In this document: piece by piece, positions 11,199 through 22,557 of the stretch
How the letters are laid out: every line of letters starts with the position of its first letter
Position numbering within the stretch: position 1 is the first letter of the stretch
From: Spongilla lacustris
Lineage: Eukaryota; Porifera; Demospongiae; Spongillida; Spongillidae
Direction of reading: 5' to 3'
Assembly (NCBI GenBank): GCA_949361645.1
Contig: OX442430.1
Span: forward strand, 3,271,856-3,335,855
DNA length: 64,000 bases
The notes under the pieces: model-generated
The model's input: only the letters and a program-made list of their open reading frames with translations
Database searches by the model: none
Told to the model about the DNA's origin: nothing
Made by a program: the position numbers and the translations under genes

Positions 11199-11280
11199 AG
11201 CCTAAACATTGGTCCCTGTAAAAGGGGTTCTGACATTTGTTTGCCAGTATGCTTCAAGTAGTTATTCCCAACCAGAAAAC
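11199..11280 (+). repeat. Dispersed repeat shared with 38728-38815
   Basis: GAAGCCTAAACATTGG, GGGGTTCT and GTATGCTTCAAGTAGTTATT occur in the same order and spacing at 38728-38815. Confidence 0.7.
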
Positions 11281-11286
11281 AGCGTA

Positions 11287-11587
11287 CAGTGCCGTCCACC
11301 CACAAGTTCACACTCGCGCGCGCGTGTATGCGAGTCGAGCGCGAGTTGCGCGCGAGTCAATTAGCGAGTGCAATTAGCCCTCGGTACGCGCGCTGTTGCG
11401 AGCGTCACTCAAATACCTATTTACGGCATACCTACAGATGATTACGTTAGTTTCAAGCTATAAATAGTATATGGTTTTGTTCCAGCTGTTTTGCTTTGAG
11501 TTAAGGCGCGCGAGTCATTATTGCACTCGATCTAGTCACGCACGAGTCGAGCGCGCGCGAGTGTGAACTTGTGGGTGGACGGCACTG
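11287..11587 (+). mobile_element. TA-MITE copy b, complete
   Basis: Same terminal repeats and internal block (CTACAGATGATTACGTTAGT) as copy a, with TA on both flanks. At 301 bp it is the longest complete copy, through extra GCGAGT-type subterminal sequence. Confidence 0.95.
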
Positions 11588-11611
11588 TACATGTAGGTGA
11601 GCCACTTTCTC

Positions 11612-12144
11612 TTACAATCGTATAAGCATTTTGCAAGGTGTTCCGAAGGTTTTGAACATACTCTCAACTGGTAGCATCACCTCCTGAGGACTAGAACTAG
11701 ATCCATACATTAGATCGACAGGCAACTTTGCTTGGCGGTTGAACATGAGGAAGAGTGGTGTGAATCTAGTGGAGGAGTGAACAAAACACACCTTCCTGAT
11801 ACATTTTTCCCAATTGGCCTGGTTATCACTAACTGTTGTCACTAGAGTTCTATTGAATCTTTCTACCATGCCGTTTCCTTGAGGATGGTATGGAGATGTG
11901 CATGCGTTTTTAATTTTGAGCAATGCACAGATTTCCTAAAGAAGTTGTGACACAAACTATCACCCCTGGTCGGAGCGAAGCTGTTCTGGTGGTGAGAATC
12001 AACAATATAACTCATCAACAAGTTTCTTGGCCACAATACCAGCCTCTTGTCAAGGGCAATGAGTCTGTTTGCCATTAATGCCATGGTTGCTTCTCTTAGT
12101 CCACAACTATAGGACCCTCGCAGCAGGAAACTCTGCCACTGCAT
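11612..12144 (-). pseudogene. Ty3/gypsy integrase relic
   Basis: One frame gives YHPQGNGMVERFNRTL, the hallmark around the third catalytic residue (Glu) of gypsy integrase, followed by the segment ending FNRQAKLPVDLMYG. An overlapping frame upstream (11863-12144) gives ALDKRLVLWPRNLLMSYIV and a degraded Ser-Asp-x-Gly region around the second Asp, so a frameshift separates them. No LTRs are seen. The adjacent 12.1-12.9 kb duplication may belong to the same element. Confidence 0.8.
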
Positions 12145-12383
12145 GGAGTCTGGACAAGCAGCTCCTCTGATCTTATGTGCTATTTGTTCGATATGGGATG
12201 CAACGGTGTCTACTCAGTTGGAAGTATATCACATTGCAGGAATGCAGCAGAATCTGGCCTTCTAGGAGGCGGGTGCTTATCTTTGAGACTCTGTAGTAGT
12301 GCTTTCCCAGTTTTTTTATAGATCTGTACCTCCTTGTTACATGCCCTGTGGTCCATCTTGTTGCTTCTATTACTTCCCCACTT
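12080..12383. repeat. Direct duplication, unit 1
   Basis: About 300 bp is repeated at 12639-12951 in the same orientation. Shared blocks include ACTATAGGACCCTC, CAGCAGGAAACTCTGCCACT and GGGTGCTTATCTTTGAG. The copies differ by many substitutions and small indels. An open minus frame (12505-12173) crosses it without a recognisable domain. Confidence 0.9.
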
Positions 12384-12638
12384 GCAAACTCATTATACTG
12401 GTTGGTTATGGCAAGGATAGCCCCCTCAATACTAGCTTTAAAGCCTATTGGTAGCTGTTCAACACCATACACATCTTGGACATCTCTACCACATACCAGG
12501 GCCATTGCATTACCAATTACTCTACGAATACACTCACCAATTCTAACAGGTCATGACTCCAGGACACTTATCAAGGGCAATTCATGAATCTGTTAATGCC
12601 TTAATGTCAGCCCAGTCAACCATACTATTCACTAAGCA

Positions 12639-12951
12639 TAGCCATGGTGGCTTCTCTCAGTCCACCACTATAGGACCCTCACAGCAGGAAACTCTGCCAC
12701 TGCATGGAGCCTGGACCACTTCGTCCAGCAGCTCCTCTGATCTTACATGTGCTATTTTTTCAATGTGCGATACAGCAATGTCTACTTCAGTAAATATTAC
12801 ATGTCAGGAATGCAGCAGGATGTGGCCTTCCAGGAGGTGGGTGCTTATCTTTGAGGCTCTGTAGTAGTGGTTGTATCTATATCCACTGTAGATGCAAATA
12901 CACCTCCTGTTACATGCCCTGTGATCCATCCTATAGCTTCTGTTACTTCAC
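12639..12951. repeat. Direct duplication, unit 2
   Basis: Second copy of the preceding unit, offset about 559 bp and diverged from it, so the duplication is not recent. Confidence 0.9.
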
Positions 12952-14192
12952 CACCTAACATTAGCCTTAACCATAGATCTACTGCACTGTGTTAATGCTG
13001 GTGTTTGCCGGAGCGAACATTTATCTGTGTGTACCTAGGTTAACAGTGTGCTGGTTGTAAAAGCTAATGAATTTCTTTTAAAACCTTTAATTGTCAAAAA
13101 ATAACTTATATCCTGCCCATTATTAATTTTGTTGGTGCATACATATGCATGTATGAGCGTATCCAATTCACTGCCGCGCCGAAGAACTTACTGATTCAGA
13201 AGGTTCTAGTAGTGATATATACATGTATATCAGTGCAGACAATGCACTACAAGTGCAGTATGTACAGCGTACATTTCATTGGTATTTTGTACGCCATCAA
13301 TGCTATAGCTAGGGGTTGGCAAGCCCGATTAAACCCTTTCTAACGAAATTCCATATGCTTGTGATAGGAGGGAAAAAACCAACCCATTTTTGTGATTTAG
13401 TCATGGGTAAAGGTGATAGTTCTAGTTGACACGCTTGGTCTTGCTATCAATAGCGTGCTGCTGCAGCAGCGCGGAAGCCAATGACTTTGCCCACACAAGC
13501 AGTAAGAGCAACACCGATTTTGAATGGTTTACCCATGTTCTTCTGTGGAAGATATAAATAGCACAAGGAAGGCGGAAACAAAAATCCGCAACACCACAGC
13601 CTTTGTTAGGTTTTGTCCACATTTTTAAAGGATGTTTACCCAGGTTAACGCTCAATTTTGTAAATCGATGGCAATTGTGACCGCTGCAGTGTAATTGCAC
13701 ATTTACATACGCTATATGTTACACGTTCAGTAAAAAATTATGTTTCGCTAGTACCCAAATGGATGCCAAACTCAACGAAGGTTGTTTGGTTGCTATGCTT
13801 CAAAAGATGCTTAGAATATAATGGAATGAAATGAAAGGATAAACGTTATCCACGATTAACAATATGTTAACTGGAGATAACATCGGTAGATCTACATTGT
13901 ATGGTTAAGAACTCACGAACTGCATGAGCTTCATCCACTTTATGTGGTCTTTTGCGTGATTCTCTGCCTCACAGCATTCCAGTTCATATAACAACACCTC
14001 ATACTGCTGCGACTTCCATAAATATCTCCGTGCGTGGAGTGAGAATGCGTTGAATGTCTGTTTTCTTGATTATATGATCATAGCAGTAATGAAGTAAGCT
14101 TTGTATTTGCTCAGACTTCTCTTTGCCTCCTCCCAACAGATTCATTTCACTAGTCAATTAACTAACGGCCAATAGACCCTCCCGATAAGGTA
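12952..14192. other. No gene recognised
   Basis: A few short open frames on both strands (for example 13422-13700 minus) lack domains or splice context. No repeat is recognised. Confidence 0.35.
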
Positions 14193-14402
14193 CAGTGCCG
14201 TCCACACACAAGTTCACACTCGCACGCCAGTGTATTGCGAGTGCGAGTAGCATAGCTACAGATGATTATGTTAGTTTCTAGCTATCAATAGTAAATATTT
14301 TTGGACCAGCTGTTTTGCTTTGAGTTAAAGCGCGCGAATCATTGTTGCACTCGATTGATTCATGCCCGAAGTCATGTGCGAGTTGAGCACGAGTCGAGTC
14401 AT
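14193..14402 (+). mobile_element. TA-MITE copy c, right end missing
   Basis: The left terminal repeat after TA and the internal block are present. At about 14402, where the right terminal repeat should follow, the sequence changes to ATAAATTGAAGACCTTACGG. The same outer sequence is joined to a lone terminal repeat near 20350. Confidence 0.85.
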
Positions 14403-15311
14403 AAATTGAAGACCTTACGGTACTGCATAGGAAATGTGCAAGGTAAATGCACTAGTCTTGTTAATATGACCTGCTCTCAGGCCCTCCCTTCATCACCCAC
14501 ATGCACACATAATGCAAAGGGATGTATTGGTGGTAAACCATTTTATTTGTCATGCACGATGGCAAGCAGCAGAGAAGTCTGCATGGGATTACACCAGCTG
14601 ATATTGTTAAACAATAGCTCCTCCTTCACCAATAAAGGGTTCCACACATCCATCATTGGCCACAAGACAGATGCAATATGCTCTTTGCCACAGAGGAATT
14701 GGTGTATCCTACATGTATTTGCCTCAATGTGCTGCAGGAACTAGCTGATACCCCAATCATATCATCTTGTGTTCCACCCGCTGAGCATGTTAAGACCATA
14801 AACTGAGCATAACGTAATTGAATAATCGGCAAATGGCGGCATATTCAAGGGTCAAAAAGGGTACCCCCAGACCCGAGTAGCAACAAGGCTGTGCTATTGG
14901 CGTTAGTTTATGAATTTTTTTGGAAGAAATTTGCATTTCGTAGATGATAAAAATAGTACTGACCACACCTGACCAGACATAGTCAGTTGTAGACCTTAGG
15001 GCACACGACTGGAACAGAGAAATCCAGAGACCATTATCGTCGTACTTGTCAAAGCCCTCAGCTAGCATTTACTATGGTCATCTTGGAGGAAACTAAAACG
15101 GCTTGGCGCCACAGCCCATTTCTTTAAACACCACGTTCTCCGTGCAATTAATGAGCTGCACGTTGCTGGGTACTTAATGTTCATAGTGGTTGTGGGCCTA
15201 TTGGCCACATTTTCAATGCAACGGAACAGCCGTGCTTGGCAACATGCAGCATGTTCAAGCGACGAAGCATACCTTATGAGAACACTGAATGTGTCAAGCA
15301 TGGCATAGTGC
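14403..15311. other. No gene recognised
   Basis: Open frames of 60-90 codons exist on both strands but show no domain. The first 60 bp or so resemble the inverted 20290-20345 sequence. Confidence 0.35.
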
Positions 15312-15782
15312 TTATTCGAAGAAAATAAGTCTTATCACTTTAAAGATATATATAGCTTCAAACACAAAAATATACCTACAACACCTTCCACGCCAGTCAA
15401 ATTGTTGTACCATGCCGTGTGCGTTCCGCTGGTAAGTTATGTTTCTTTGAACTGCCGCTTTGCAAAAGAACGGGAAGGTCACGTTACACTGTGCGCTAAG
15501 CTTCTGCCTTCGTATACGTTTGCTATTATTAATAATAATAGTATGCACTTCTATAGCCAGCAGTACGCGGTCGTTCACTTCTTTTAATCGAGTTACTTCC
15601 TCCCATGTGTCTCTAGATGCCTGTTCAAATCGAAGGCGGTCCGCTTCCAACTGATTCATTCGTCTGTTTTCTTGCGTAAGTCTTACGTTTTCGACTTGTA
15701 GAGTCTGGAGGAGATGTTGATTAGAATGGAATCGAATTTCAAACAGTTCTTGCATGCCTTCTGTGGCAAGAGAAAGGTCCAA
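15312..15782 (-). CDS. Hypothetical coiled-coil exon
   Basis: The first 75 residues of this frame are strongly helical with heptad-like spacing (QTLQVENVRLTQENRRMNQL, then RFEQASRDTWEEVTRLKEVN). Later residues look like translated intron: low complexity, then a cysteine- and aromatic-rich tail. A 5' coding exon that ends near codon 75-80 is plausible. No family is recognised. Confidence 0.35.
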   Translation of the reverse strand: MDLSLATEGMQELFEIRFHSNQHLLQTLQVENVRLTQENRRMNQLEADRLRFEQASRDTWEEVTRLKEVNDRVLLAIEVHTIIINNSKRIRRQKLSAQCNVTFPFFCKAAVQRNITYQRNAHGMVQQFDWRGRCCRYIFVFEAIYIFKVIRLIFFE

Positions 15783-15857
15783 CCCGAGTATATTTACGAA
15801 GAAGAGGACGGTGGATTTTACTGCGAGGTCATCACGTATAATAAATAAGCTACATGT

Positions 15858-15972
15858 ACCAATACAGAAGAGTACCTATAATGTTGTATTGAGCTCTTAA
15901 GTCTCACTCGCTGTGGAGATCGGTAGGAAAGAATCACTTTTCAGAGGGAGGCAGGGTCTTCGTATGAATTCG
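15858..15972 (+). repeat. Partial arm of the 6566-7620 foldback
   Basis: GAGCTCTTAAGTCTCACTCG, GTGGAGATCGGTAGGAAAG and TTTTCAGAGGGAGGC match the arm near 6760-6835 in order. Confidence 0.9.
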
Positions 15973-16094
15973 TCATGGTTGATGAACTTGGCTTCAAAGT
16001 CAGTTTTACAAAAAGAACAAAGGCCAAAGGTGGCATAGATGGGTTTTGAAGCTTTCTATATTTATAGAAGCGTTCTTACAGCCCTGTATATGAG

Positions 16095-16267
16095 ATGAAT
16101 AAGCTTCGACGAGGTCGATTGTCAAGAAAGCGCAAGTTCGAGCACATATGGAGCCAACGCAGTGGACTTACTGTCTCTATTTGGGTTGACATGTGGAAGA
16201 ATACCTGGAGAGCCCATCTACAGCAGCAACTGAGTAGTAACTGTTATGCAGACACTTCTTCCTCCAG
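16095..16267 (+). CDS. Candidate exon with strong donor
   Basis: An ATG opens 57 codons (MNKLRRGRLSRKRKFEHIWS, then VSIWVDMWKNTWRAHLQQQL) ending at CCAG followed by GTAAGTG, an almost ideal splice donor. The start is basic and could be a nuclear-targeting segment. No family is recognised and no downstream exon is identified. Confidence 0.35.
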
Positions 16268-16281
16268 GTAAGTGAACTATG

Positions 16282-17159
16282 CTAGTTGCAGTACATGAAC
16301 AATAAGTTTATATTTTCGATAGGGTGGTTCAGTGTAGTTGGTGGTGCTTTTGGTAAGGTGGACAAAAGATCCTGATGGTATTTTTGCTGGGGTGGTGCTA
16401 CCATTGATGCTGATATTCCAAGCAAGATCCTCTTCAACCTGTGCAACCACTGAAAGAGTAAGTCATTGTTCAGTGTAGTTGGTGGTGCTTTTGGTAAGGT
16501 GGACAAAAGATCCTGATGGTATTTTTGCAGGGGTGGTGCTACCATTGATGCTGATATTCCAAGCAAGATCCTCTTCAACCTGTGCAACCACTGAAAGAGT
16601 AAGTCATTGTTGCCAACTGCAGCGTTGCAGCACCTTCTATTCTATTAGTAGCAAAGGTAAAATGTCTTTGTATGAGATCTTCTATAATCAGGAATACATC
16701 ATATGCCTGATCATTTACTGCCCACAAACCCCTTCGATTTACCATATCTTCCCATTCTTCACTTTTACAAGTTCTCATTCCATCACCCGCGAACTCCAAC
16801 ACAAAACACATCATTTCCTTCTTATTTGGGTGTGATCCCAATTCTATTTTTTCATATATTGTACGGATTATGTAGCCAGCAACATACCGCAAGGCACATC
16901 TTTCTTCAACAGTCCATAGACACACACATGAGTCAGAGACACTAACAGCACTGTTGACTGGAAACTCAAGTTTGATGAAATAGTCAAGAATGTGTTGGGT
17001 TACAAACTGGTAGAATGCCTTCAAATTGACAGTTTTCTGAATGAAGTCCATCCAACGTTTAACAAATCCTGGGAGAATTATAACTATTTTGGGAGGGTCG
17101 GACAAGATGTGAGGGGTTACATGTGTTTGCCCAGACATGTTTTTAAAATGGCCGGACAT
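16282..17159 (-). pseudogene. Transposon-derived ORF, C-terminal part
   Basis: The main frame (17159-16575) reads FVTQHILDYFIKLEFPVNS, then TVEERCALRYVAGYIIRTIY and SEEWEDMVNRRGLW. I recall this pattern from many repeated, unnamed cnidarian and sponge proteins that I take to be transposon-derived. Translation continues into NNDLLFQW and a 141 bp block present twice in tandem and in phase. No catalytic domain is visible and the mechanism is unknown. Confidence 0.5.
16328..16609. repeat. 141 bp tandem duplication (2 copies)
   Basis: Units at 16328-16468 and 16469-16609 are nearly identical. The length is 47 codons, so the minus-strand frame is preserved through both. Confidence 0.95.
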
Positions 17160-17286
17160 TTTTTAAAAGTATGTATACACACAAAACATGATCAACTGCA
17201 TGTGATGCACATACATATAGACATGACACATGTACTAAGTATTCTAATCATGACGTATAGTTAAGTTGAAAATCAAATGCATGCAT

Positions 17287-19744
17287 CTATATGTCTGAAA
17301 ACAACTGGTCCCAATCATCAAGGGCAAATGGATCTTCTGAGTTGCTGTCTTCCTTAGTGATAGCACTGCTGCAACTGCTCGTATAGTGTACTCCTTTCTT
17401 TCCTTCTGGTTCGCTCTGGCCCACCAAAGTAGTTACTCCACCACAACTTAATGGCAGCGTCAGCATTAAAATCAGACAAAGGAGGACATTCAATGCTGTG
17501 TAGTGTACTTGTTTGGAGGTTTGTCCTGCATTTGGTCTTAACCACCCTCAACAAAGAGAACATTTGCTCAACACAACACGTACAGTGCCGTCCACCCACA
17601 AGTTCACACTCGCGCGTGACTCGATCGAGTGCAATAATGACTCGCGCGCCTTAACTCAAAGCGAAACAGCTGGAACAAAAACATATACTATTAATAGCTT
17701 GAAACTAACGTAATCATCTGTAGGTATGCCGTAAATTGGTATTTGAGCGACGCTTGCAACAGCGCGCGTATCAAGGGCTAATTGCACTCGCTAATTGACT
17801 CGAGCGCGACTCGCACTCGACTCACATACACGCGCGTGCGAGTGTGAACTTGTGGGTGGACGGCACTGTAGTGAATGGTAAGCTGAATACTAGCTCATAT
17901 AACAGAAGGATGTTTGGCCACCTACCCAAGTTAGGGTATGTATGGAGCTGTAGCTTTCTGTGGCTAATGACAGATACGTCCTTGCATAATCTACAGCCTC
18001 TTCTATCTCATCCTGGACTGAAACTGAATTCATCCCTTTAGCTTCCAATGGTGCCAGACAGGATGGGACAATAAGATCAACTGCACTTCTGATTTCTATC
18101 ACTGTCTCCATTCCCATCAGATTCTCCACCTGATTCTCTTCAGATCCAATTCTGGGTTTCTAAGAAAATTAGAATTGACCTCAAGAGTTTCAGGTCTGAC
18201 CATTCCAACCAATCCTTAATGTTTTCTTCTACTCTGTGAAGGTCAGCGTTCACATGAATTGAGCACTGCTGTACACATTCATCGAAGTTTCCGACAGGAA
18301 TACCTTGGTACTCCATCACACCATCAATATCTTTGATCCTGGTTTTGATTAGCTTAACAGTTGGCCACTGACAGGGCTCCTTTTCAAGCAATAACATCAG
18401 GGCCTTCAATGAGTTGAGAGTACTCTCAATGCTCATTACTATATCAACTTCATTTCCTTGTAGTACCAAGCTCAAAATGGATAAAGGCTTCAGAGCATCA
18501 AAGAATATGGCACAACTGATGAGCATTTTGGGTGCCTTCCAGATCTTGAAGTATCCCTTTAACCGAACTTTGTCTGCAGCTTTCACAGAACTGTCATTAA
18601 TCAATGCAGTAAGTTGTAATATGTATGCACCATATCGCTCTACCACCCGCTGCATTGCATTTAGCTTGTGAGTGACCCATCTTGTTCCCTGACATCGAAA
18701 GGGGAGATAACCACCACCTTTTTGTAGGTCAAATGCACCCTTTAGCTCATCCACGATGCTTGTCAGCTCCCTCAACTTTTGGGTGACTTTTCGTACAGGT
18801 AATATAAGTGGAGAAGCATTTCCTGCACTGCTAAAAACATTGCACTCATGAGGGAATCCTTGCATGCAAGTTCCAACCGATGACTGAAACACCATGACCA
18901 AAAAAACCAAGGAAGAGCATGCTGCATCTGTCCCCTCACTCCATTGTGCTCAGCTACATTAATGGAGGCACAATCAGAACTAGCTCCTATCAGCACTGGC
19001 ATTTCATCAACTCCAAGTACACTATCCCTGTCTAAAATGCTTTTGACACCAAGTACATGTTACTCCAGGGAAGCTCCAACACATATCAGCATCACACTTC
19101 TCAGGACTGTGGACTGACCAGTAGCGAGTGCAAGATGTCATTTCTTGAGCAACTTCATTCTTGTAACAGTAAACCATCGCCACGATCTCCTCCTTGTTGC
19201 CCAAGTCTGTTGTTCCATCCATCAAAATACTGTAGAAATGACAACCCTTCAGATTACCAAGGAAATCATTTCTTTGGCATGTTGCAATAAAACTGGTGAA
19301 GCTTTTGGCTGAATCAGATGTTCTATATGCGGGGCCCATATCTACGTCGTGGCGATCCTCCAATTCCAAAAACGAAGGGTACTTAGAGAAAGGGATGTTC
19401 TCTTCTGCCATCATGTAGCACATGACAAATTTCCGTCTCATCTGTGCTTGAGTTGTAGTATCAAAAGTCGTGAATGATTGGCCTATGACAGAATTGGCAA
19501 AAGAGACTTGCCCTTAGATTTTGCACTTACGCTCTTCAAACTCCCCATTGCTACCTTATGTACAATGTATTTCGCTACTTGCGTGCTCCATTACGACTGA
19601 TATCTTTTGATTGGTAGTACCAGTAATCCAGGTCGTCTGGAAGTTTCGCATGGAAATAATGCTGTCCTTGTAGCGTTTACATACATCGCAAAACAAAAAA
19701 GCTACGTGGACATTATCGCGCTTCAGTTCGCAGCGAAGCCACAC
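17287..19744 (-). pseudogene. ZNF862-like hAT transposase, frameshifted and MITE-interrupted
   Basis: Read from 19744 leftward: a TTF/BED-like zinc finger (FCDVCKRYKDS, then MEHASSEIH); RRKFVMCYMMAEENIPFSKY and LMDGTTDLGN around the first Asp; VLIGASSDCASINVAEHNG around the second, with Cys where family members usually have Gly; ALPWFFWSWCFSHRLELACK; a helical insertion (FRCQGTRWVTHKLNAMQRVV); then WPNILLLYELVFSLPF. A 286 bp MITE splits the gene here. VEQMFSLLRVVKTKCRTNLQ and LSDFNADAAIKLWW, the dimerisation segment, follow, and the frame ends in an acidic tail. Several frameshifts and the insertion make it inactive. Domain order is that of animal ZNF862-like hAT proteins. Confidence 0.9.
17583..17868 (-). 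mobile_element. TA-MITE copy d, inside the hAT gene
   Basis: Complete 286 bp copy, inverted relative to copies a-c, flanked by TA on both sides. It separates codons for FSLPF from those for VEQMF, so it entered after the hAT copy. Confidence 0.97.
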
Positions 19745-19841
19745 GAGCGTTTGGTAATCGGTTATTGGTTATTTCGTAACTTTTTGTGTAGGTGTTTTTT
19801 TACAGCTAGGACCAGGGCTTTCACTACCAAAATTACCTGCA

Positions 19842-20289
19842 CGTTTTCGTCCGGATAGTTAATTGACTGCCGGACAATAGACTAAATTAGCCGGACAAAT
19901 GTCCAGTGTCCGAGCGTTATAATTGTCCCTGAAATGTGTCAGATGTTCTGAGGCGTTTGGTATGAACTCCAGAAACATTCTTTCCTCAACATGATACTGG
20001 TGTGTTTGCAGGCAAAGCATGCTTGCAGCCTTACAACAAGTATATGTGCAAACCAAGTTAGCTGTTCTTCATTGGACATTGACTCCTTCCACCACTCTCT
20101 TAAAGCTAATGATGTCCTGATTGCGACAACCTTGAAAGCTGTGTCTTTCTGTACTGCCTCAACTGCAACCTTAACACACTCTGCAGAACCTTAAAGTACG
20201 ACACTCATGTACCATACAATTCTAGTTCGTTAATAGTATTATGTTCTTTCAATGAATCCATGCTTCGCCTCTGAAACTGCTACAACCCG
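19842..20289. other. Non-coding with dispersed repeat piece
   Basis: GCCGGACAAATGTCCAGTGT followed by CCGAGCGTTAT (19890-19920) is a diverged copy of 2297-2328. No gene is seen. Confidence 0.5.
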
Positions 20290-20344
20290 AAAGATTGATA
20301 TTACCAATCCACTGTATTGCGTTTCCGATCCTGTACCATAAGGT

Positions 20345-20409
20345 CTTTAATCTATGGTTGAGTGCGAGTCGAGCACGTGCGAGTGTGAACTTGTGGGTGG
20401 ACGGCACTG
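20345..20409 (-). mobile_element. TA-MITE copy e, one terminal repeat only
   Basis: The intact terminal repeat ends at CACTG followed by TA. Inward it joins ATAGATTAAAGACCTTATGG (minus-strand sense), the same sequence that replaces the missing end of copy c. Confidence 0.85.
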
Positions 20410-20411
20410 TA

Positions 20412-20960
20412 TATTGTTTAATTGATGCCCAACATCCGTCCATATATTTTCACCAAACTGTGTGTTTGCAATCAGATATTGTTTTTGTCAAAGCTGCTTG
20501 AAACATCTGTTCCAGCTTTTTACATAAACATCAACAATTCCCGAAGGTGTCTGCAGGCTCTTTTCCACACAAACTCAAGGCTCCACATGGGCACACTGCA
20601 TGGTGTCAACATCGTTATTGTTGCAACCAACCGCCAAGGACACGGAAACATTGCAACACTGGAGGCAAACAAGAAGTACAGTAGAGGTCACACATAACTA
20701 CACATAACATATGCATAGCGTTTACGTGCAACGCTGATTTCAAAATATGCTTCACAATGCCTACGCTCACGCTTTATCCATGCCAAAAGTTCATTCAATT
20801 CACATAAAAAGGGCAGAAGTTATTTAAATCTTACGGACTCAATCCTGACACTAATGCATAACTGCCATTGGTTATGTATGTTCCTAAAATGCTACGCTAA
20901 ATCCACATATACCGTACGCCAACGTTAATTGTGTTGGGCACAAGCGCTATGCAAATGGTA
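20412..20960. other. No gene recognised
   Basis: One 91-codon plus-strand frame (20422-20697) has no recognisable domain. Confidence 0.35.
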
Positions 20961-21227
20961 CAGTGCCATCCACCCACAAGTTCACACTCGCGCGCGCTCG
21001 ACACGCGAGTGCAATAATGACTCGTGCGCCTTAACTCAAAGCAAAACAGCTGGAACAAAAACATTTACTATTAATAGCTTGAAACAAAACGCAATGATCT
21101 ATAGCAATGCCGTAAATCGATATTTGAGTGATGCTCGCAACAGTGCTCGTATCGAGGGCTAATTGCACTCGCGCGCAACACGCAATACACTCGCGTGCGA
21201 GTGTGATCTTGTGGGTGGACAGCACTG
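20961..21227 (-). mobile_element. TA-MITE copy f, complete
   Basis: A 267 bp copy with TA on both sides. Terminal repeats carry one or two substitutions (CAGTGCCATCC; GGACAGCACTG). It has the same orientation as copy d. Confidence 0.95.
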
Positions 21228-22117
21228 TATGTGTACATTTTTGTGACTGATATAATATTATTACATTGATCAGATTTTGCACAGTAAGAAGACTAACTCT
21301 CAACAGCAATGCATCACAATAATACTCAAGTTCTGTCTGGTTAATCATTGGCTAGTTAGCAATTACAGTTAGTTCATTACAACTGCTACTGTACACAGTC
21401 GTCCAGACAGCTCACAGTCACAACCTCTAAATAAATTTAAAAACCTTTTTGTTGCAGCGGCAATAAGATGGCATTCCAAATAATGCACACTCAAGCTAAA
21501 CAACAAAAAAACAATGACAATCATGACGACAAAAAGATACCCGCACCTTAGTGTGTCATTGGTGATACATGAGAGTGTTTACATGTACGTAGTCTCTTTG
21601 TCAGTCTCCCTTAATACTACCAATAACATTTTGGATTACAATGTACATGTAGCAAGTAATGTATACATCTATTTTTCTCATTCTAGTCAACTTTCTCCAG
21701 TGCAACACTGGCTGTAGGTGGCCTATTGGAGCTAACAGAGCAAGTGGTATCAGGCAAAGTATGTGCATATGCTTGTATACATGTGTGTGTGTTTTGTGTG
21801 TGTGATAAGAGTCAGAGAATATTAAAAAAACAACTTTCATATTGATTATATGCAATGTCCAATTACAAATGTATGTAATGGATTATAGGATTGTGACATT
21901 TTGCTAATTAACTACATCAAAGCCATTTAAAATCAATATTTAAATGTGAATTTAGAAGCTTAATATTGCACATTACAAGTTCAAATTTCTATTAATGTCT
22001 AATCTCCAAATGTCCTTATTTAGGGAGCATGGTTCGTACATAAGGACAATTTTGAAGTATAAAAACAAAGGCATCAGCTTGGTAGCTAGAATGACAAAGG
22101 AAGAACTGGTCACATGA
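21228..22117. other. No gene recognised
   Basis: TG microsatellite at about 21784-21803, TACATG runs, and no supported coding sequence. Confidence 0.4.
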
Positions 22118-22557
22118 TTAACACCCGTTCCATGAGAAACGAGTACGCATTTGTTGGAAAAGGCTAAAATGAAAAATAATCGGCAACAGTCAACGATGGG
22201 AATTAACTTTATAGTTCAATACTTTAACCATCGGTTGACTGGAATTCGAAATTGGATGTCCTTGCACACTTACGTTAATAATGCTACATCGTCGAAACTA
22301 CATTCGATTTCTAAAATCTGCGATCGTTTCGGGCTTAAAGTACACTTTTTTCTCATGCGAACTTTATGCAAAATTATTATTGCAGTATTGTATTGTAGTC
22401 TAATGATGTAGTTATACATCGCTAAATGTTACCCAACAAGTTGCCAAAAGGTAGTTTTATACGTTACAAAAATGCTTTTGCTTATTCATTACTAATTAGT
22501 TGCGGAACTTGCGGTTTCAGTAGCAAAGGGGTGGATCGTGTCCTATAGTACACGAGG

